Positions 17,883 through 26,022 of a stretch of DNA of 64,000 nucleotides are shown here, piece by piece. Source of the DNA: Putridiphycobacter roseus (GTDB lineage Bacteria > Bacteroidota > Bacteroidia > Flavobacteriales_D > Crocinitomicaceae); NCBI RefSeq assembly GCF_003234935.1, contig NZ_QKSB01000008.1, positions 1 to 64,000 of the forward strand. The letters are read 5' to 3'. The position numbers and the translations under genes are program-made. The stretch's first letter is position 1; the number at the start of each line of letters is the position of its first letter. The notes below the pieces were generated by a model. It saw only the letters and a program-made list of their open reading frames with translations, ran no database searches and was not told where the DNA came from.

Positions 17883-20800
17883 AATACTTACTCCTTTTTC
17901 TCCTCTGCCTCTCCTATTCTGTTTCCGCTCAGGTAAACCAAAAAAGTTTACTTTGGAAAATTACTAGTCCAGAAAGTGAAAAAACTTCCTATCTATATGG
18001 TACAATGCATATCAGTGGTAGATTAGCTTATCACCTAGGAGAAGAATTTTTTAATGCAATTGAATCGGTAGATGCCGTTGCCTTAGAGTCTAATCCTATT
18101 ATATGGTTAGACGAAATTTTTAACTCAAAATATGCCAACGATTATTTGGGGAAATTTGGATTTCAAAGCCAAACATATAAAGGTTTTTACCAAGACGCCT
18201 TTAAATTAGAACGTCCTACCAATAAATTACTGAAACAATATATTGCCAGTGACCATTACTTGAGTAATTGGATGCTTTACCGTGAAAATAAAAGTCAACT
18301 TGATTTTGAAGAAGAAACATTTTTGGATCTATTTATATACCAAACGGGTAAAAAGCAGCAAAAAAACGTCTACAGTCTAGAGGATTTTAAAGCGACTACC
18401 AACTTAAGCAAGATGGGAAATTTACCAGACCCAAATAAAAAAGAAAATAAAGCTTGGTTTGAAAAATTAACCAAGGACAAAAATGCTAGAGATTTAATAG
18501 AAGATGCCTACAGAAATAAAGACGTCATGTTGCTAGACTCATTACATGGTCAAATAAATACCGATAACTTTTTAAAGTACATGCTTGATGTCCGCAATGA
18601 TTTAATGGCAGCAAAAATAGATTCATTTATTCGTAAAAAAGATATCAGTCTATTTGTAGGTATTGGTGCAGCACACTTAGCCGGAGAAAAAGGGGTCATC
18701 CAATTTTTAAGAAACAAAGGCTACACCATAGAACCAATGACAACAACCATTACCGATAAAGCCAAGTCGATTAAAACGGTGTACGACCAAATGACGACTA
18801 AACTCGACTTTAATAATACCTATCAGTCCGATTTATTTTCGGTTAAAATACCTGGTAAAATGTATGAAACACCCCCAGAGACAAACAACCAACGCCAATT
18901 TTTCTCTCCAGAACTTACAAATGGCACTTATTTTTCTATCAAACAAATAAGCACTTATGGTCTTTTAAAAGGAAAAAGCGCAAAAAATTATGAAACCAAA
19001 ATAGATAGTTTACTCTTTGAAAGTATTCCTGGGAAAATTATATCCCGTAAAAAAATTCAAAAAAACGATTTTAATGGCGTAGATATCCTTAATAAGACAG
19101 CCAATGGAAATTATCAACGGTACCAAATTTATTATACGCCCATTCACGTTTTTATTTTCAAAATGGGAGGAAAAAACGAACTAGTAAAAAACCAAAGTGA
19201 TGCATTTTTCAACGCCATTCAATTAAAAGAAATAAAAACAGATTGGACAACAACAAGAAGTTTAAATAATGATTTTTCTACGGCCACTCCTTCTTATTAT
19301 CACTTCAAAAATAACGATCGTATTACCTCACTCTATAATCACCCAGAACTGGAGGCTTTTGACCCAAAAACTAAATCTTATTATTTATTAAAAAGAGCTA
19401 GTCTACATGATTTTGGGTTTATTGAAACGGATGTCTATGAACTGCAGAGACTTACAGCTAAATTTTTAAAATCCAATGAAATAGATACCTTTTCCATTTC
19501 TTACCTCCAAAACTCTACCTACCCCTCCTCTATTACAAAAGCAAATAATGCCAATGGAGATTTTATCACACTGAAAATAATTATTAAAGGGCCATATTAT
19601 TATTTACTAATGCGTACCACCCCCACAGAAACACCAATAGACTCATTCTTTACTGCGTTTAAATTTAACCAATTAGAGTACCAGTACCCATTTGAAAAAT
19701 ATGACGACTCTACCCTATTGTTCTCTGTAAAATCTAATTTTCTATACCCTTCTGCATTCAACGACCTTTATTCAAAGGCATATGCTATCAAGAATAAAAA
19801 CCTTAAAAAGAATAAAACAGATAATAGTTATAAAAGTAACACCGAATCAAGAATATATTACTCAGAAAACTACGAAAGAGTTTATGTAGAAGCTTTTAAA
19901 TATCATGACTATGCCCATTTCGATAAAATTGACTCCTTATGGGCGGAAGAAAAAAATTATTATACAAAGACTAAAAAATTGGTTATCCAACAAGAAGCAT
20001 CAAGTAAAGATAACCAACAATATTACATGCAATTATCGCTTACAGATACTAATAGTAGCAGAATGATTTGGGTGAAAGAAATCTTACACCATGGAACATT
20101 ATACACTTTAAAAGCTAATTTAGACACCCTTTCCACTCCCTCACCATTCATTCAAAATTTCTTTGATTCATTTAAACCCTTTGACACCTTAATTGGTGAG
20201 TCTGTCTTGGAAAACAAAGCCGATTTATTCTTTAAAAACATCCATAGCAAAGACAGCCTTGTTAAAGCGCAAGCCATTACTTCTGTAAAGGATTATATAA
20301 CTTTTGAGGATAAAGATTTTCAAGCGCTAAAGGAAGTAATAAGTAATTATCTATTTTCAGAAAAACAAATGGATTATAAAAAACAATTAATTGAGGAAAT
20401 AGGAAAATTAAAAAACCCCTTAATTTACGATTACTTGGTCTCCATTTATGAAAAATATGAAGATACGGCCAGTTACCAGTTGGCAATTTTACGTGGACTT
20501 ACGAGCCAAAATACGAAGAAAGGAAATGATTTATTTTTAAAACTTTTAGAAAAAGACACGCCATTATCCAACAACAACTATGAGATTTACTCCATCATTT
20601 TTCCATTATTTGATTCGTTAAGTTTGGCCAGTAATCTTTATCCTGAATTACTGAATTATAGTTTTATCAAACAATACAAAACCCCAATCTACATGCTACT
20701 TTCTAGCTTAGTTACCGCTAAAAAAATTAAACCTAAAAAGTATAAACAAAATTACAAACAACTGGTAAGGGAGGCAAAAATTGAATTAAAAGAACAAATT

Positions 20801-21484
20801 AGTTATGAGCAATACGAACAAGGTAAAAAGCCTTCGGGCTACGGTTATGAATCTTATAAAAACCAAGGAAATGATTTACTCTCTAATTACATAACCTTAT
20901 TGAAACCGTTTGAAAAAAAATCAGATGTTGCTTATTTCTTTCATAAATTAAGTCTAGTTCAAGACTATATCGTTCAAACAAATATTGTCCTTAATCAAAT
21001 ACAAGTAAAAGAACCGGTAAGCGATTCGGTATTGACATATTTGGCCGCAGATTTAATCAACCGTGAATACCTATATGGCCAATTAAAAGGCATGGATAAA
21101 TTAACATATTTCCCAAAAAAATACAACCACCAAAATGCCCTTGTCGAATCCATTTTATACCAGGATAATTTCAACCAAGAAACGGATAGCATGATTTTTA
21201 TAGAAAGAAAATGGCTTGAAATGCAAAACGATACTGGATATGTTTATTTTTACAAGAGTAAAAGGAAAAATGAAGACAATTGGGTACTAGACTATATTGG
21301 ATTACAACCATTAAATGAAAACGAAATAAACTTAGATCCCCGTTTTATCACAGACGGGATAAAAATTGAAAAATATAAGGACCTTGAGGAAATAATTAAA
21401 GAAGAAGTAGCGTCTATTTTATTAGAAGGTCATAAAAGAGCTAAAAAAGAAACAACAGGATACGATTTAGATTGGTATTTTTAG
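17879..21484 (+). CDS. Giant TraB/GumN-family exported protein
   Basis: The 1201-residue protein has a signal peptide (cleavage near VSAQ) and an N-terminal TraB/GumN domain of about 280 residues: SLLWKITSPESEKTSYLYGTMH carries the family GTMH signature (H44), and LFVGIGAAHLAGEKG the second conserved Gly/His block. This family is related to Tiki-type metalloproteases. The remaining roughly 900 residues do not match anything I recognise; they include a helical stretch (about 770-1000) with repeat-like features that could be HEAT-like. Usual family members have about 300 residues, as does the paralogue at 40869. The cyclase gene starts nine bases downstream, so co-transcription is likely. Substrate and role are unknown. 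Confidence 0.75.
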   Translation: MKYLLLFLLCLSYSVSAQVNQKSLLWKITSPESEKTSYLYGTMHISGRLAYHLGEEFFNAIESVDAVALESNPIIWLDEIFNSKYANDYLGKFGFQSQTYKGFYQDAFKLERPTNKLLKQYIASDHYLSNWMLYRENKSQLDFEEETFLDLFIYQTGKKQQKNVYSLEDFKATTNLSKMGNLPDPNKKENKAWFEKLTKDKNARDLIEDAYRNKDVMLLDSLHGQINTDNFLKYMLDVRNDLMAAKIDSFIRKKDISLFVGIGAAHLAGEKGVIQFLRNKGYTIEPMTTTITDKAKSIKTVYDQMTTKLDFNNTYQSDLFSVKIPGKMYETPPETNNQRQFFSPELTNGTYFSIKQISTYGLLKGKSAKNYETKIDSLLFESIPGKIISRKKIQKNDFNGVDILNKTANGNYQRYQIYYTPIHVFIFKMGGKNELVKNQSDAFFNAIQLKEIKTDWTTTRSLNNDFSTATPSYYHFKNNDRITSLYNHPELEAFDPKTKSYYLLKRASLHDFGFIETDVYELQRLTAKFLKSNEIDTFSISYLQNSTYPSSITKANNANGDFITLKIIIKGPYYYLLMRTTPTETPIDSFFTAFKFNQLEYQYPFEKYDDSTLLFSVKSNFLYPSAFNDLYSKAYAIKNKNLKKNKTDNSYKSNTESRIYYSENYERVYVEAFKYHDYAHFDKIDSLWAEEKNYYTKTKKLVIQQEASSKDNQQYYMQLSLTDTNSSRMIWVKEILHHGTLYTLKANLDTLSTPSPFIQNFFDSFKPFDTLIGESVLENKADLFFKNIHSKDSLVKAQAITSVKDYITFEDKDFQALKEVISNYLFSEKQMDYKKQLIEEIGKLKNPLIYDYLVSIYEKYEDTASYQLAILRGLTSQNTKKGNDLFLKLLEKDTPLSNNNYEIYSIIFPLFDSLSLASNLYPELLNYSFIKQYKTPIYMLLSSLVTAKKIKPKKYKQNYKQLVREAKIELKEQISYEQYEQGKKPSGYGYESYKNQGNDLLSNYITLLKPFEKKSDVAYFFHKLSLVQDYIVQTNIVLNQIQVKEPVSDSVLTYLAADLINREYLYGQLKGMDKLTYFPKKYNHQNALVESILYQDNFNQETDSMIFIERKWLEMQNDTGYVYFYKSKRKNEDNWVLDYIGLQPLNENEINLDPRFITDGIKIEKYKDLEEIIKEEVASILLEGHKRAKKETTGYDLDWYF

Positions 21485-21493
21485 TCCATACAA

Positions 21494-23185
21494 ATGCAAG
21501 AAGCGATAATAAACATATTAATTTTCAATAACAATGACCAAGAAATTGAGTTATTAAAAGAATATCTTATACAACCGAGTAACAATATATTTATTGCCAA
21601 AACAGAAACCGAAGCGAAGTTGATATTGGATACAAAACATATAGGTATTGTTTTGCTTTCTACGGATATCAGTGACATCAATCATCTAAAATTTATAGAT
21701 GAGATCAGTAATATCAACCAAAATAAGGATTGTTTTACAATTATTACTGGAACGGTAACCGATAGTGCTTTACACTTGGTGCAGGGGTTAAATAAAGGTG
21801 CAGTTGACTTTATTACCTTACCGTTTATGAAAAACATTGTTATTGCAAAAATAAATGTTTTTAAACGATTGTATTTTAAGAATAAAACCATTTTATCACT
21901 CCTTGAGAATATTTTACCAGAAGCGGTTTTAACGGAGTTTAGACAAAACAATAAATACACCCCAAAACGGCATTCAAATTGCGCCATTTTATTCACCGAT
22001 TTCATTGGATTTTCAAAAAAAGCCCGAGATTATTCTCCACAAGAATTATTGAAAGTACTAGACTATTATTTCTCTAATTTTGACCTAATTTTTCAAAAAT
22101 ACAATATCGAAAAAATTAAAACTATTGGAGATAGTTATATGGCTGTTGGTGGCTTGAACGCAAATGAAGATGAAACGGAGTTAAAGATGACTTTAGCTGC
22201 CTTAGAAATTAAAGCATTTGTTAAAGAAGATATTAAAAAGAGAAAACAAGCTGGCAAAGATTTTTGGGAAGTACGCATTGGCATACATTCTGGTGATTTA
22301 ATAGCTGGTGTTATTGGCAGAAAAAAGTTTGCTTTTGATGTATGGGGAGATTCAGTAAATGTTGCTTCTAGGTGCGAAGCGTTAGCTCCCCCAAATGAAA
22401 TTAATGTTTCAGAGCATTTTATCCGTAAAATAAAAGATTTCTTCAACTGTACAGAAAGAGGTCCAATTGAAGTAAAGAACATGGGAAAGATTAACATGTT
22501 CCTTATTAACGACATTAAGCCAGAATTTAAATTAGACCAACAAGGCTTATTTGCCAACTTAACCTTACGTGCTAAAGCGCATTTGTCAAAAATTGACTTT
22601 AACGGCATTCGATCTTATATTATTGACAAGTTAACAAAAGAGCTTCCAAAAAATTTAGTCTATCATTCATTAGATCACACACTAAATGTAGAACAAGCAG
22701 TTATTAAATATGCTAACCTTGAAGGAGTAGATGAAGAAAAGATCATACTCCTAAAAACTGCCGCTTTATTTCACGATTCCGGATTTTTAGTGAAATATGA
22801 AAAAAATGAAAATATTGGTGTACAATACTTTAAAGAAGTGGCAAGCACCTATGGATACGCTAAAGCGGATATAGAATTCGTATCGAGAATTATTATGGCC
22901 ACAGCCAGACTAAGACAACCTATTGACATCTATGAAAATATCATTTCGGATGCAGACCACGACTATTTAGGCAGAAGAGATTACCATATTACCGCGCAAA
23001 AGCTAATTCAAGAAATGGCAGCATATGGCTATGTTTTGACCGAAATTGAATGGTTAGAAAAACAGATTGATTATCTAGCGCATACGCATCAATACTATAC
23101 CACATCTGCAAAAAACATTAGAAAAAAGGGAAAACAAAAACGAATTAATGAACTAACTACTTTACTAAAGAAAAAGCAAGTCTAA
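21494..23185 (+). CDS. Pseudo-receiver / adenylate cyclase / HD phosphohydrolase fusion
   Basis: The 563-residue cytoplasmic protein has three parts. Residues 1-125 look like a CheY fold but have lost phosphorylation residues: N12-N14 replace the acidic pair, S56 replaces the acceptor Asp and L109 the Lys. Residues about 155-330 form a class III cyclase with metal Asps D169 and D213, the purine-specifying pair K209 and D282 typical of adenylate cyclases, and transition-state residues N289 and R293. Residues about 375-520 form an HD domain with H391 or H395, H427-D428 and D488. It may thus both make and hydrolyse a nucleotide. It follows the TraB gene after nine bases; the next gene is convergent, three bases away. 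Confidence 0.85.
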   Translation: MQEAIINILIFNNNDQEIELLKEYLIQPSNNIFIAKTETEAKLILDTKHIGIVLLSTDISDINHLKFIDEISNINQNKDCFTIITGTVTDSALHLVQGLNKGAVDFITLPFMKNIVIAKINVFKRLYFKNKTILSLLENILPEAVLTEFRQNNKYTPKRHSNCAILFTDFIGFSKKARDYSPQELLKVLDYYFSNFDLIFQKYNIEKIKTIGDSYMAVGGLNANEDETELKMTLAALEIKAFVKEDIKKRKQAGKDFWEVRIGIHSGDLIAGVIGRKKFAFDVWGDSVNVASRCEALAPPNEINVSEHFIRKIKDFFNCTERGPIEVKNMGKINMFLINDIKPEFKLDQQGLFANLTLRAKAHLSKIDFNGIRSYIIDKLTKELPKNLVYHSLDHTLNVEQAVIKYANLEGVDEEKIILLKTAALFHDSGFLVKYEKNENIGVQYFKEVASTYGYAKADIEFVSRIIMATARLRQPIDIYENIISDADHDYLGRRDYHITAQKLIQEMAAYGYVLTEIEWLEKQIDYLAHTHQYYTTSAKNIRKKGKQKRINELTTLLKKKQV

Positions 23186-23188
23186 TCA

Positions 23189-24103
23189 TTATTTTACTTC
23201 ATAAAACAAGTCTGAAAGGCCCATTATCTCTTTTACCTGGTAAACGATTTCAAGTACTTTAGCTGCATTATTACTCTTGTCTCTTTTTTTCCTCACGTTT
23301 GCAACAACTACATTCTCTAAAGAAACAGCATTACTCGTTTCCTTTAATTGATTTCGACTTTCCTTCCCACTCGACACTTCATTATAATCTGTTGTAGTAA
23401 CCACTTCTTCTAAGTCTTGAAAACTAGCTTCAGCATCTTTCTCCAGGGAAAGACTTGGGCTAATCGCTAAGTCATCTTCCATTTCATCCGATTCAGGCGC
23501 TGTACTAATCATTCTTGGTGCTTCTGCTGCTATATCAAAATTTTCAACAGCTATTGGTGCTAATTTGCTTTTATTGGCTAAATCGTCGCTTACAGCTATT
23601 TTTTCTAATTCGGTTTCTGGTGGTGTTAATTTTGTATCTGGAAAAAAAACAGAAGAAGAGTCCAATACCGTACGCTCACTATTTTCTACTATTTTATTAG
23701 GTAATAATACCTCTTCCACTTTTGAATTTACAGCTAACTCCTGTTTTTGAATAGGAGATTCAAACAGATTGAATAATCCAAAAAGGAGTAGCGCCAAACC
23801 AGTAAATTGTATAGCGGGATATTGGTACCAAGGTTTTTCAGTTGGAAATAAAAAAGTAAAAAAAGAATGCCTCCAACTTGTACTTACCTGTTCAACACCG
23901 TGCAGTTCATGCATGAATTTTTCTTGCAAGTTTTCACTAGCTACAATTTTTTGATCTTGAACATAAAGCGCAGTTTGCCCTAGAAACTGTTTCAACTGCT
24001 CATATTCCTTTTCATTTGTAGCCATATCCTTTATCATATCAAGTTCTTCTACACTTAATTCATGATAGGCCTTATATTTTATCCATTCCTCTACACGCAT
24101 CAT
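23189..24103 (-). CDS. Putative anti-sigma factor, single-pass membrane protein
   Basis: The 304-residue protein has a cytoplasmic N-terminal part (1-90) rich in charged helices (VEELDMIKDMATNEKEYEQL), one membrane helix around 95-115 and an acidic, Ser/Glu-rich external part without recognisable fold. Its ATG overlaps the stop codon of the preceding ECF sigma gene (ATGA), the usual arrangement for a sigma/anti-sigma pair. Function is inferred from this context and topology; there is no clear zinc-binding HxxxCxxC anti-sigma motif. The C-terminal part could receive an envelope signal. Confidence 0.65.
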   Translation of the reverse strand: MMRVEEWIKYKAYHELSVEELDMIKDMATNEKEYEQLKQFLGQTALYVQDQKIVASENLQEKFMHELHGVEQVSTSWRHSFFTFLFPTEKPWYQYPAIQFTGLALLLFGLFNLFESPIQKQELAVNSKVEEVLLPNKIVENSERTVLDSSSVFFPDTKLTPPETELEKIAVSDDLANKSKLAPIAVENFDIAAEAPRMISTAPESDEMEDDLAISPSLSLEKDAEASFQDLEEVVTTTDYNEVSSGKESRNQLKETSNAVSLENVVVANVRKKRDKSNNAAKVLEIVYQVKEIMGLSDLFYEVK

Positions 24104-24690
24104 TTTGCAATTAATTTTTGGTATACCGCTAATTGCTCGGCTAAATATTTGGTGGCATAATGTAAACGAGATTTTACTGTACCTTCATTCAAGGTTAAAA
24201 CTTCAGCTATCTCTTTCATACTTAATCCATCTTCATGTCGCAACTTAAAAACTTGACTATGTTTTTCGTTCATCTCTGCCAATTTCTGCTTTAATTTTTG
24301 CCCAAAATCTTGTTGGTCATATAGTTCATCTGCAATAATATTCGAATCTTTTGGCTGATAATTGTCCTCCGGTTCTTCCCTTACATTTTTTCTAACCTCC
24401 TGTTTTTTATATTCATTTTTACAGCGATTAAAAGCAACAGAAAAAACCCATGTTTTAAAATTTTTACTGGCATCAAATAAAGCGGGCTTTTGAATCAGTT
24501 TTGAAAATATGTCCTGTGTGGCATCTTCCGCTTTTTCTCTATCTTGCCACAATTTATTATAAAAAAAATTGACTAAATGATTGGCATATCTATGGTAAAT
24601 TTGTTCCAAGGCTTTCTTATCCCCTTTTTGAAAAAGTAGCATTAATTCTTCATCAGAATAGGTTTTATAGTCCTTTTTAAATAAACGCAT
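24100..24690 (-). CDS. ECF-type RNA polymerase sigma factor
   Basis: The 196-residue protein has sigma region 2 (about 30-100, with EDATQDIFSKLIQKPALFD and FKTWVFSVAFNRCKNEYKK) and region 4 (about 135-190, with MKEIAEVLTLNEGTVKSRLHYATKYL), and lacks regions 1 and 3, as expected of extracytoplasmic-function sigmas. It is overlapped by the putative anti-sigma gene and preceded, after six bases, by an exported protein gene, so the three form one operon. The regulon is unknown. Bacteroidota ECF sigmas often control envelope or nutrient-uptake genes, but the nearby TonB receptor lacks the extra N-terminal signalling domain. Confidence 0.92.
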   Translation of the reverse strand: MRLFKKDYKTYSDEELMLLFQKGDKKALEQIYHRYANHLVNFFYNKLWQDREKAEDATQDIFSKLIQKPALFDASKNFKTWVFSVAFNRCKNEYKKQEVRKNVREEPEDNYQPKDSNIIADELYDQQDFGQKLKQKLAEMNEKHSQVFKLRHEDGLSMKEIAEVLTLNEGTVKSRLHYATKYLAEQLAVYQKLIAK

Positions 24691-24696
24691 TAAAAT

Positions 24697-25419
24697 TTAA
24701 TCATTTTCAAGTATTTCCTTTACTTCTTTTTCAACCAATAACTTTTTTGCCAATTTTAAAATATCCTTTTTTAAGGTAGTTAAATTACGATTCGTTTTAT
24801 ACAGAGTTATTAACGGAGGAAGCATATTTTTATATAATAATTTATCCGAATTTGTTAAGGACATTCCAATGACATTTGCATCCAAATAGGCTTGATAAAA
24901 AGCCATTAACTTTTGGTTAGTACTTTTATTTTGCGCCGCCACTGTAAGTCCATTCAAATAGTAATCTCGCCAATAAGACTGCTTAACCGTGGTACTGATA
25001 ACTGCAGCAGGGTATTTTTTTAATACATAAAGGAGGTTACTCCTAGCCTCTCCTTTTTTTAATTTCAATTGTAGTGAGTTATTCACAAAGTTGCGGTATG
25101 CCTCTTCATCCATTAGTTTTAAACTAATCACATTAATGTCTGTTCTGTTTTTTTCTAGAACTTGAAGTATTTGAATTGGGTAAGTATCATTTTCAGCATT
25201 TGTAATTAATAGGCTATTTAAAGGCAGATTTTTTAATAGCAAGCGATAATAAGCAAAAGTAGCTGCATTGTAATAAGGAGCCAATGCCTTTGCCTTTTCT
25301 TGTAATACCGTGGGAGCATCTTGTTGACAAACAGCCAATTTAAAAGCATTTTTTTCTAAAGTCTGGCCAAAGAGTACTTGCGTCAACATAAAACACATAA
25401 AAGCCAATCGATATCCCAT
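24697..25419 (-). CDS. Exported protein of unknown function, first gene of sigma operon
   Basis: The 240-residue protein has a signal peptide (MGYRLAFMCFMLTQVLFGQ) and no membrane helix afterwards. Residues 69-100 contain SLLITNAENDTYPIQILQ and RTDINVISLKLM, reminiscent of the region ITNGDNDTYPLWYLQ plus RxDVxVINLSLL in large Bacteroidota DUF2723 membrane proteins. This suggests a stand-alone periplasmic relative, but the comparison is from memory. Its gene ends six bases before the ECF sigma gene, so it is likely co-expressed and could take part in signal sensing. I assign no enzymatic function. Confidence 0.6.
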   Translation of the reverse strand: MGYRLAFMCFMLTQVLFGQTLEKNAFKLAVCQQDAPTVLQEKAKALAPYYNAATFAYYRLLLKNLPLNSLLITNAENDTYPIQILQVLEKNRTDINVISLKLMDEEAYRNFVNNSLQLKLKKGEARSNLLYVLKKYPAAVISTTVKQSYWRDYYLNGLTVAAQNKSTNQKLMAFYQAYLDANVIGMSLTNSDKLLYKNMLPPLITLYKTNRNLTTLKKDILKLAKKLLVEKEVKEILEND

Positions 25420-25473
25420 ATTCCTCTTTTTTATTTTATGTACAATTTACTTTGAATAAAGTTCAAATTAATT

Positions 25474-25977
25474 TTAAAAAATACGATAACCAACTTTAAA
25501 AGCTCCCCAAATATTACTATCACTGTTCTTGTTAAATTGATAAGCAACCTCCAAAGACCAAGAGAATTTATTTCTTTTTATTTTATGTATACCAATAGGA
25601 AAGTATAGATTATGTTGGTATCCTTTACCGTCCTTAAAGAAAAAAGCATCCATAGCACCAAAATAAAAGGTAGACCCCATGATAAACTTACCCGCTAAAT
25701 GGTATTTTGCTCCAGCAAAAAAAGAATAAGGATGTATACCATTTGTTTGAATCCCCATACCTCCTTCTAAATCTAATTTGGAATCAATAAAATAATCGGC
25801 CGATACAAATCCCCAGCCTGTAGGACCTAATATTCCTACATTTAGACCAAAAGGGTGTTTTTTTCTTCTATTTTTTAACCAATCCGGTTTTTCAATATCC
25901 GCAGCACTTAAAGTGCTCCATGGTCCAAGCGCCAATAATAAAACACCGACTAATAATTTACTCATTTTTGCTTTCAT
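25474..25977 (-). CDS. Small outer-membrane-like protein
   Basis: With the start placed at 25977 (MKAKMSKLLVGVLLL) the product has 167 residues with a signal peptide ending near LSAAD. A longer frame begins at 26019, but its first 14 residues are not signal-like. The mature part alternates hydrophobic and polar residues in beta-strand style and ends in GAFKVGYRIF; the terminal Phe is typical of outer-membrane barrels. The barrel would be small (about eight strands). It lies directly behind the TonB-dependent receptor gene, 45 bases apart, so the two may be transcribed together. No specific family was recognised. Confidence 0.65.
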   Translation of the reverse strand: MKAKMSKLLVGVLLLALGPWSTLSAADIEKPDWLKNRRKKHPFGLNVGILGPTGWGFVSADYFIDSKLDLEGGMGIQTNGIHPYSFFAGAKYHLAGKFIMGSTFYFGAMDAFFFKDGKGYQHNLYFPIGIHKIKRNKFSWSLEVAYQFNKNSDSNIWGAFKVGYRIF

Positions 25978-26022
25978 ACTGCATTTAACGTAATTCTTAT
26001 GCAAAGTAACAAAAATCAAGCC

